The notes under the pieces: generated by a model | Told to the model about the DNA's origin: nothing | What the model saw: the letters and a program-made list of their open reading frames with translations, nothing else | The model's database searches: none | DNA from: Pseudomonadota bacterium | GTDB lineage: Bacteria > Pseudomonadota > Gammaproteobacteria > Burkholderiales > Gallionellaceae | Direction of reading: 5' to 3' | DNA: 40,952 nucleotides | Assembly: GCA_026399735.1 (NCBI GenBank) | Contig: JAPLQK010000082.1 | Location: 1 to 40,952 of the forward strand | Shown here: positions 33,828 through 40,952 of the stretch, piece after piece | Numbering within the stretch: the first letter of the stretch is position 1 | Layout: every line of letters begins with the position of its first letter | Program-made: the position numbers and the translations under genes

Positions 33828-35357
33828 ATGTTATTCAATTCTTATTCTTTCTTCTTTTGCTTCCTGCCCGTCACCCTGCTGATTTTCTTTCATCTTGGGC
33901 GCTACAAACCTTTATTTGCCAGCCTGTGGCTGTTCGCTGCTTCGCTGTTCTTCTATGCCTGGTGGAATCCCGCATACGTCGGCCTGCTGTTAACTTCAGT
34001 ACTGTTTAATTACGCTGCCGGCCGGATACTGGTGAGAAAACCTGTGCTGGCAATCCTGACTTTAAGCATTGCCGCCAATCTTTCCCTGCTGGCCTACTAT
34101 AAATACGCCAACTTTTTCGTCTCCAATATCAGCCTGTTGCTGGACAAGCACTGGAGCATCGCTCCGATTATCCTGCCGCTGGGAATATCTTTTTTTACCT
34201 TCACACAGATCGCCTTTCTGGTGGATGCTTATCGCGGCGAGGTACGTGAGGCAAGTTTCATCAACTACGCCCTGTTCGTCACCTATTTTCCGCATTTGAT
34301 CGCAGGACCCGTACTGCATCACAAGGAAATGATGCCGCAGTTTAGTCAGCCTGCCACCTATCGCATCAACTGGGAAAATATTGCCATCGGACTGACGCTT
34401 TTCACTATGGGTCTGTTCAAGAAAATCGTACTGGCGGATGGCATTGCGCCATTCGTTAATCCCGTGTTTGATACCGCAGCACAAGGCGGGACGATCACTC
34501 TGATGGAAGCATGGGGAGGCGCGCTATCGTATACGTTCCAGCTATATTTTGATTTTTCCGGCTACTCCGATATGGCAATTGGCTTGTCACGCATGTTCGG
34601 CATCAAACTGCCGCTCAATTTCAATTCGCCTTACAAAGCCGTCAATATCATCGATTTCTGGCGGCGCTGGCACATGACGTTATCAAGATTCTTGCGCGAC
34701 TATCTCTATTTCCCTCTGGGCGGAAACCGCAAAGGCAGATTAAGGCGCTATTTAAACCTGCTGCTTACCATGCTGCTGGGAGGACTCTGGCACGGCGCGG
34801 GCTGGACATTCCTGCTTTGGGGCGGAGTGCACGGCGCGTATCTGATCATCAATCACGTCTGGCGGACTTTACTTGCACGTTTTGGTTACGAGACAGCCAC
34901 CCACTCCCCGCAAGGGCGCCTGGCAGGCATGGCGATCACTTTTCTTGCAGTCACGTTTGCCTGGGTCGTCTTCAGAGCGGCCACGCCGCAGGCGGCACTG
35001 AACATACTGGGCACGATGACGGGATTTAACGGAATCACGCTGCCCGGGCGTGCATTGTTTCCATTACAGATGATAGCAACCATGGAAAAACTGGGCATCC
35101 GGTTTGCACCTTCGACACTGTTTTACAATATGGGAAACATCTGGGGCTGGATTGCCGCACTTTGGTTTCTGGCGTGGTGCGCGCCGAACAGCCAACAGAT
35201 ACTGGCCGCTTACCAGCCGGCACTGGAACAGGTTAGCTACAACGGATGGCTGCGCTGGCGACCGAACAGGTTCTGGCTGGCCTGCACTGCAATTTGTTTG
35301 CTTTATTCGATAACCGAAATGGAGAGAGTCAGTGAGTTTCTGTATTTCCAATTCTGA
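33828..35357 (+). CDS. AlgI-like MBOAT O-acyltransferase
   Basis: A 509-residue polytopic membrane protein of the MBOAT family. Hallmarks are LPLGISFFTFTQIAFLVDAY, YFPHLIAGPVLHHKEMMPQ, and FWRRWHMTLSRFLRDYLYFP with LGGLWHGAGWTF, the last containing the invariant membrane-embedded histidine. Such proteins transfer acetyl groups across the inner membrane for O-acetylation of extracellular polysaccharide (AlgI in alginate) or peptidoglycan (PatA). The following gene encodes the periplasmic SGNH partner and overlaps by 26 bp, so this is a two-gene acetylation cassette. No polysaccharide synthase is nearby, so the acceptor is unknown. Confidence 0.92.
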   Translation: MLFNSYSFFFCFLPVTLLIFFHLGRYKPLFASLWLFAASLFFYAWWNPAYVGLLLTSVLFNYAAGRILVRKPVLAILTLSIAANLSLLAYYKYANFFVSNISLLLDKHWSIAPIILPLGISFFTFTQIAFLVDAYRGEVREASFINYALFVTYFPHLIAGPVLHHKEMMPQFSQPATYRINWENIAIGLTLFTMGLFKKIVLADGIAPFVNPVFDTAAQGGTITLMEAWGGALSYTFQLYFDFSGYSDMAIGLSRMFGIKLPLNFNSPYKAVNIIDFWRRWHMTLSRFLRDYLYFPLGGNRKGRLRRYLNLLLTMLLGGLWHGAGWTFLLWGGVHGAYLIINHVWRTLLARFGYETATHSPQGRLAGMAITFLAVTFAWVVFRAATPQAALNILGTMTGFNGITLPGRALFPLQMIATMEKLGIRFAPSTLFYNMGNIWGWIAALWFLAWCAPNSQQILAAYQPALEQVSYNGWLRWRPNRFWLACTAICLLYSITEMERVSEFLYFQF

Positions 35358-36474
35358 CCGCCGCTTCGTTCTCTGGCTGCTTGCGCTGGTGATCTTGCCG
35401 GTCGCCGGATTGTTTGCATTGGGTGTTTATCTGGAACCACTTGATGGCGATTTGACACGCCTCGGTTTTTATTCTGAGAGAAAATTCGGGTGGCGTGACC
35501 CGCAGCAAAGATTTCCGGATACGCAGTTAACCTTCCCCGCATCGCAGTCGGACACCGGCCGCTATGACCATTACTATGACGTACTGGTATTGGGGGATTC
35601 CTTTTCCTACAAGTATCCTGCCTCACAATGGCAAAATTATCTGGCAAATTCCACCGGCTTATCCATCGCTACGCTGTATATCGGCAAGCTCAGTCTGTCC
35701 CAGGTTCTTGCCAGCCGGATATTTCATCAGCATCCGCCTAAAGTTATCATCGTCGAATCCGTAGAGCGGATGCTGCCTGATCACCTGAAAGCGGAAAAGC
35801 CCGACTACCACAGTCCATCCGGCAACATGGCTAATGAAAGTCCGGCTTTTGCCATGACCACGCAATCAGGAAAACGTCTTCCTGGCTCACCTCAGTATGC
35901 AGAGCGAAAAACCCCCTGGCAGGAGATCAAACTCGCCTATGTACGCGGTTTTCTGTGGCATAACCTGGTAAGAAAACTGACCGGCCGTGAACATACCAAG
36001 TCCATCAGACTGGAACTCAACCGTCCTGCCCCCTTTTCCAGCCGTGAACAAAGCTCAACACTGGTATGCCTGGAAGATTTTAAAAAGGCGGCATGGTGGC
36101 AAGACATGGGTGTGAATGAAATGAGCAGTCGAATCAATACGATGCGTCGTCAGGTCGAGGCAAACGGTCATACCCGTTTAATTCTGATGGTGCCGCCCGA
36201 CAAACTCACTGCCTACAAGGATTTCACTCGCGACAGCAAGTTGAGGAATATCAGTCTGCTAGCCGAATTATCCGCGCTTCAGGCTGATGTCATGCCACGC
36301 ATCGACCAAACCCTGACGGACGCCATTAACAAAGGTGAACGGGACGTTTATTTACCTGATGAAACGCACTGGGGGTCGAACGGGCAGCGGATTGCCGCCG
36401 AAACGTTGAACTCATTCCTGCTTCGTCCGCATAAACTATGGGACTCAAGCGGGGCCACGACAAAACTCAAATAA
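35332..36474 (+). CDS. AlgJ/AlgX-like SGNH acetyltransferase
   Basis: A 380-residue protein with an N-terminal membrane anchor (about residues 12-33, LLALVILPVAGLFALGVY) and a periplasmic SGNH-like domain. LVLGDSFSYKYPASQW provides the nucleophilic serine (GDSFS). YLPDETHWGSNGQRIAAETL near the C-terminus provides the Asp/His pair in the DxTHW form used by AlgJ and AlgX. It should accept acetyl groups from the MBOAT partner and place them on the polymer. The start is GTG at 35332, inside the end of the MBOAT gene. It converges with rnpB, whose end lies ~37 bp away. Confidence 0.85.
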   Translation: MSFCISNSDRRFVLWLLALVILPVAGLFALGVYLEPLDGDLTRLGFYSERKFGWRDPQQRFPDTQLTFPASQSDTGRYDHYYDVLVLGDSFSYKYPASQWQNYLANSTGLSIATLYIGKLSLSQVLASRIFHQHPPKVIIVESVERMLPDHLKAEKPDYHSPSGNMANESPAFAMTTQSGKRLPGSPQYAERKTPWQEIKLAYVRGFLWHNLVRKLTGREHTKSIRLELNRPAPFSSREQSSTLVCLEDFKKAAWWQDMGVNEMSSRINTMRRQVEANGHTRLILMVPPDKLTAYKDFTRDSKLRNISLLAELSALQADVMPRIDQTLTDAINKGERDVYLPDETHWGSNGQRIAAETLNSFLLRPHKLWDSSGATTKLK

Positions 36475-36510
36475 ATAATTGAGTTCAGCTGGCAAGTCCA
36501 ATTTCAAAAA

Positions 36511-36889
<379 letters not shown>

Positions 36890-37052
36890 GGCGCGGAGTT
36901 TAACACCGAAAAAGATACAATCCCTTAAAAATTCAAATTTTCAAGATGAAGCGCAAGGAGCCGCGCAGCGAATGACGAGACATATCGATCAGATAGGCGA
37001 TGAATGAGCGAGTATGCGACACCGCGATTCGCTTGAATAAATGGATTTTCGG

Positions 37053-38528
37053 TTATTTTTTGATGAGCTGCAAAGTGACGCCCAAGGCCTTCCACTGCTT
37101 CACTTCTTCCTGCAAAGCAGCTTCCGTCAGGGGATTTTGCTTCAACCAGTCATTGGGCATGGTGAGGCAATACTTCGCACCATTAAAACTCGCCGTCATC
37201 TCAGGCAACACGACATCGCTGCGATTGCGATAAAACAACGCAGCCAGACGCAGACTCATCGCCAGCAAACAATCTTCACCGTCCATCAACATACCTTGCA
37301 ATTTTTTCAGACTGCCGCGATGTGCCAGCGCCAGTAAACTAAGTCTGTTTTGCTCCTTCTTCGAAAAACCCGGCATATCCGCATTGGCGAGAATATAGGC
37401 GGTATGCTTGTGATAACCGTTGTGCGCGACCCGGATACCAACGCCATGCAAATGCGCCACCCAGCCCAACACCTGCAGTGCCGACTCGTTCACTTCACTG
37501 CCGAAAAATTGTCTCGCCAGCGCGCTGGATAACTTGGCCACTCGCGCGACCTGTCTGACATCAACGTGATAGCGGCGCTCGAAATGCTGCACGGTCACAT
37601 CGCGCATGTCGTTGTTGTGAAAGCGCCCCCACAAATCGTACAACACCCCTTCGCGCAGGGCGCTCAAACCCAGCTGCATCTGATCGATACCCAGCTCATC
37701 AAACGCGGCGTACATGATGGCGAAACCGCCGGCAAGTGCCGGCAATCGATCCGGGCGCAATCCCAGCAAACTGAGCTTTTGCACATCGCCCACCTTGATC
37801 AGATGTACGCGCAACGCGTCCAACCCACCCCGCGTGATGCCGCTCTTGCTGTAACCGTTTAATTCGAGGATTTCAGCGATTGCCTTGGCCGTCCCCGATG
37901 AGCCGATCGCCTTTTGCCACTGCCCTTTATAGTCGGCAACGATATTTTGCAACTCGCTGCGGGCGGCCAGCTCGGCCTGCGCCATATTATGCTTGGTGAT
38001 TTTTCCATCAGGGAAGTACCGGCTGCTGAAGCTGACGCAGCCCATGTACAAGCTTTCCAGCTTGAGCGGGGTCAGTCCATGACCGATGATGAATTCGGTG
38101 GAGCCGCCGCCAATGTCCATTACCAGTAACTGGTCGTCCGACTGCGGCAAACCATGCGCCACACCCATATAAATCAGCCTGGCCTCTTCACGCCCTGCAA
38201 TGACCTCAATCGGAAAACCCAGCACTTTTTCAGCCTGGGCAATGAATTCTGTGGCATTTTCTGCCACACGCAACGAATTGGTACCGACAACACGCACCGC
38301 TTGAGGCGGCAAATCGCGCAGTCGTTCTGCGAATCGCGCCAGCGCAGCAAGCGCGCGCTGTTGTGCTGCCTCATCCAGATAATTATCCGCGCTCAACCCT
38401 GCTGCCAGACGCACCGGCTCGCGCAGCCCATCCAGCATATACAGCTGTTCACCTTCCACCCTGGCCACCTGAAGCCTGAAACTGTTTGAACCCAGATCAA
38501 CGGCAGCAAGAACCGGATGTTGTTCCAT
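37053..38528 (-). CDS. ppx: Exopolyphosphatase (Ppx/GppA family)
   Basis: A 491-residue ASKHA-fold phosphatase that releases phosphate from polyphosphate or hydrolyses pppGpp. Phosphate-1 motif: AAVDLGSNSFRLQVARVEG (~9-27). Phosphate-2 motif: LLVMDIGGGSTEFIIG (~137-152). The C-terminal ~180 residues form the HD-like domain typical of long Ppx proteins. Ppx and GppA cannot be told apart firmly by eye; the length and linkage to phoU favour exopolyphosphatase. Its start overlaps the phoU stop by one base, so the pair forms a phosphate-homeostasis operon. Confidence 0.92.
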   Translation of the reverse strand: MEQHPVLAAVDLGSNSFRLQVARVEGEQLYMLDGLREPVRLAAGLSADNYLDEAAQQRALAALARFAERLRDLPPQAVRVVGTNSLRVAENATEFIAQAEKVLGFPIEVIAGREEARLIYMGVAHGLPQSDDQLLVMDIGGGSTEFIIGHGLTPLKLESLYMGCVSFSSRYFPDGKITKHNMAQAELAARSELQNIVADYKGQWQKAIGSSGTAKAIAEILELNGYSKSGITRGGLDALRVHLIKVGDVQKLSLLGLRPDRLPALAGGFAIMYAAFDELGIDQMQLGLSALREGVLYDLWGRFHNNDMRDVTVQHFERRYHVDVRQVARVAKLSSALARQFFGSEVNESALQVLGWVAHLHGVGIRVAHNGYHKHTAYILANADMPGFSKKEQNRLSLLALAHRGSLKKLQGMLMDGEDCLLAMSLRLAALFYRNRSDVVLPEMTASFNGAKYCLTMPNDWLKQNPLTEAALQEEVKQWKALGVTLQLIKK

Positions 38529-39241
38529 TATTCCGGCTTCAGAACTTCGCGTTCAATTTCGTCAAGAGAAACATGGCGCACATCACGCCCTTTGACCATG
38601 TAAATAACATATTCGGAGATGTTCTTGGCATGGTCACCGATGCGCTCGATCGCCTTGGCCACAAACAGAATTTCCAGCGAGGTGGAAATCGTGCGTGGGT
38701 CTTCCATCATGAAGGTAATGAGGTAGCGCATGATGGAACGAAATTCTTCGTCCACCTGATCGTCCTGACGCACCACTTCAGCGGCCATCTGCACATCGAG
38801 GCGCGCGAACGCATCCAGCGATTTTCTCAGCATATCCACGGCGATTTCCGAAGCATGCTTGATTTCGTGATAGCGCGGAATAGCCAGACCGTGTTTTTGC
38901 GACAGCATCTTGGCCATGCGCGCGATCTTTTCAGCCTCATCGCCGATGCGTTCTAGATCGGTAATCGTTTTGACGACCATCATCACTAAACGCAAATCGC
39001 TGGCAGTCGGCTGGCGGCGTGCAATCACCTGGCTGCATGCTTCATCAATCTTGACTTCCATCGCATTGACGCGATGGTCATCGTCGATCACGCGATTCAT
39101 CAGCGCAATGTCACCTCCCACCAGCGATATGATGGCGCTCTTGATCTGGCTCTCTACCAGGCCGCCCATCTGCAACACATAAGCGCGTATCGCCTCAAGC
39201 TCAACGTCGAATTGCTTGGAAGTATGTTCACTACTGCTCAT
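38528..39241 (-). CDS. phoU: Phosphate-specific transport accessory protein PhoU
   Basis: A 237-residue all-helical protein with two PhoU three-helix repeats. Each ends in the metal-binding E/D-rich motif: LERIGDEAEKIARMA in the first and IERIGDHAKNISEYVIYM in the second. PhoU links the Pst transporter to the PhoR/PhoB system and restrains phosphate uptake. No pst genes are present in this window; instead ppx follows directly with a one-base overlap. The gene is complete. Confidence 0.95.
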   Translation of the reverse strand: MSSSEHTSKQFDVELEAIRAYVLQMGGLVESQIKSAIISLVGGDIALMNRVIDDDHRVNAMEVKIDEACSQVIARRQPTASDLRLVMMVVKTITDLERIGDEAEKIARMAKMLSQKHGLAIPRYHEIKHASEIAVDMLRKSLDAFARLDVQMAAEVVRQDDQVDEEFRSIMRYLITFMMEDPRTISTSLEILFVAKAIERIGDHAKNISEYVIYMVKGRDVRHVSLDEIEREVLKPE

Positions 39242-39326
39242 GGTATGCCCTCACTTCGTGAATGATAAACGGTATATTCTAATAGCCGACTGTTAATATT
39301 TTGTGACGATGATGCGAATCACGCCT

Positions 39327-39357
39327 CACCCCTTCCCGCCAAGAGTGGGACGGGGGA
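39327..39357. repeat. C-rich hairpin repeat between phoU and rpiA
   Basis: CCCCTTCCC (39329-39337) pairs with GGGACGGGG (39347-39355) with one mismatch. The plus strand continues AGATTTTT. It resembles the hairpin at 5516-5537 and belongs to a class of dispersed intergenic repeats. It could terminate plus-strand read-through toward rpiA. Confidence 0.45.
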
Positions 39358-39362
39358 GATTT

Positions 39363-40025
39363 TTATGCCGTCATCGTCTTCACGCCTGTCGGCGTACCCA
39401 ACAGCAACACATCGGCTGGCCGACGTGCAAACAGACCATTGGTCACGACGCCGGCGATATGATCCAGCGTCGATTCCAGTTCGACCGGATTCATGATTTT
39501 CAGTCCGTGCACATCAAGTATCAGGTTGCCGTTATCGGTAGTAAAACCTTCGCGCAACACGGGTTGCCCGCCAAGTGCGACCAGTTGCCGCGCCACGGAA
39601 CTGCGCGCCATCGGAATCACTTCGATCGGCAACGGAAACTTACCCAGCACATCCACCAGCTTGCTGGCGTCACACAGGCAAATGAACTTACGGCTTGCGC
39701 CCGCGACAATTTTCTCGCGCGTCAATGCGCCACCACCGCCTTTGACCATGTGCATGTGACGGGTGATTTCATCAGCACCGTCCACGTACACCGGCAAATC
39801 GCCCGCCTCGTTCAACGATAACACCTCAATACCGTGCCCCTGCAAACGCTTCGCAGAAGCTTCGGAACTCGCCACCGCACCGCGTATCTTGTGCTTGATT
39901 TTGGCCAGCTCGTCGATAAAAAAGTTGGCTGTAGAACCCGTACCCACACCTACGATGCAATCGGCCGGCACATATTCAATCGCAGCCAACGCTACCGCAC
40001 GCTTCAAATCGTCTTGACTCATCAT
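39363..40025 (-). CDS. rpiA: Ribose-5-phosphate isomerase A
   Basis: A 220-residue enzyme of the non-oxidative pentose phosphate pathway that interconverts ribose-5-P and ribulose-5-[16 protein letters not shown] (~26-40), YVDGADEI with the catalytic Asp region (~80-87), [12 protein letters not shown] with the active-site Glu, and [11 protein letters not shown] are all present. The length matches characterised RpiA. GGGAG lies 8 bases upstream of the ATG at 40025; a second ATG follows immediately. It is monocistronic as far as can be seen. Confidence 0.97.
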   Translation of the reverse strand: MMSQDDLKRAVALAAIEYVPADCIVGVGTGSTANFFIDELAKIKHKIRGAVASSEASAKRLQGHGIEVLSLNEAGDLPVYVDGADEITRHMHMVKGGGGALTREKIVAGASRKFICLCDASKLVDVLGKFPLPIEVIPMARSSVARQLVALGGQPVLREGFTTDNGNLILDVHGLKIMNPVELESTLDHIAGVVTNGLFARRPADVLLLGTPTGVKTMTA

Positions 40026-40047
40026 TTTTTATTCTCCCACTGATTAT

Positions 40048-40070
40048 TTTCCTGTAATTATTGCAGGAAA
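40048..40070. promoter_or_regulatory. 7-bp dyad in the rpiA/pgm divergent region
   Basis: TTTCCTG (40048-40054) and CAGGAAA (40064-40070) are perfect arms around a 9-nt AT-rich loop, ~25 bp upstream of rpiA. It is operator-like, but no regulator is suggested by its sequence. Confidence 0.35.
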
Positions 40071-40188
40071 TTGCGATTTTGGGTGAAGTCATCTGCTTGC
40101 GTTTGAAAACGCCGCGATCCTGCAAGCCTTTTTAATTGGGCAGGTGTAAGATTGCAACTGATATTTCAAACCGCCGGAGGGACTATAA

Positions 40189-40952
<764 letters not shown>

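Noticed and set aside
36890-37052. Separate small RNA or gene between rnpB and ppx
   Set aside because: I see no terminator, promoter pair or coding frame that supports one; it probably holds the rnpB promoter, which I could not define with confidence.

Overview
This window looks like a chromosomal segment of a betaproteobacterium, probably of the Nitrosomonadales (Gallionella/Sideroxydans-like). That placement rests on protein character and gene order only: a full dcw cluster with lpxC and secA downstream, dciA beside an M23 peptidase, a sulfide:quinone reductase locus and a citramalate synthase. It is an inference, not a database match. Nearly all of it is core genome on the minus strand.

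Layout. 1-933 is the 3' end of cimA (+). 1136-2940 is a small accessory stretch with a HEPN/MNT toxin-antitoxin pair, an unrecognised 191-residue protein and a tiny exported peptide. 2941-3373 has no gene and holds hairpins and degenerate dispersed repeats. 3374-9755 (minus) holds a DUF815 ATPase, argJ, a cyclic-nucleotide-binding-fold protein, secA and an M23 endopeptidase; a dciA-like gene diverges at 9789. 10229-11382 is a small membrane protein and lpxC. 11708-14408 is a sulfide/oxygen island (SQR, a 54-residue companion, rhodanese, truncated haemoglobin) lying between lpxC and ftsZ. 14587-32194 (minus) is the dcw cluster in transcription order mraZ-rsmH-ftsL-ftsI-murE-murF-mraY-murD-ftsW-murG-murC-murB/ddl-ftsQ-ftsA-ftsZ, mostly with overlapping stop/start codons. 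It is driven by a good sigma70 promoter carrying four MraZ-type boxes at exact 10-bp spacing. 32672-36474 (+) holds an HD-domain protein and a two-gene polysaccharide O-acetylation cassette (AlgI-like MBOAT plus AlgJ-like SGNH protein). rnpB (36511-36889), ppx, phoU and rpiA follow on the minus strand, then the 5' part of a PGM1-type phosphoglucomutase (+).

What is unusual. (i) Heptanucleotide (7-bp period) tandem tracts of several unrelated sequences recur at 933, 18660, 19089/19134, 24350, 25782 and 26966. Most lie inside or at the ends of mur genes, where they add low-complexity peptides to MurB, MurD, MurF and the MurB-Ddl junction. (ii) murF carries two frame lesions: a deletion that removes the conserved DDTYNAN-type block, and a 41-bp tandem duplication at its 3' end. 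Removing one copy of the duplication restores a TAATG stop/start overlap with mraY. (iii) murB and ddl are one open frame. (iv) The pgm gene at the right edge has an out-of-frame 5' deletion. Lesions in an essential gene mean that either the assembly collapsed repeats or there is compensation elsewhere; raw reads would decide. I do not see an obviously new defence or metabolic system. The repeat-driven remodelling of the cell-wall cluster is the strongest unexplained signal.
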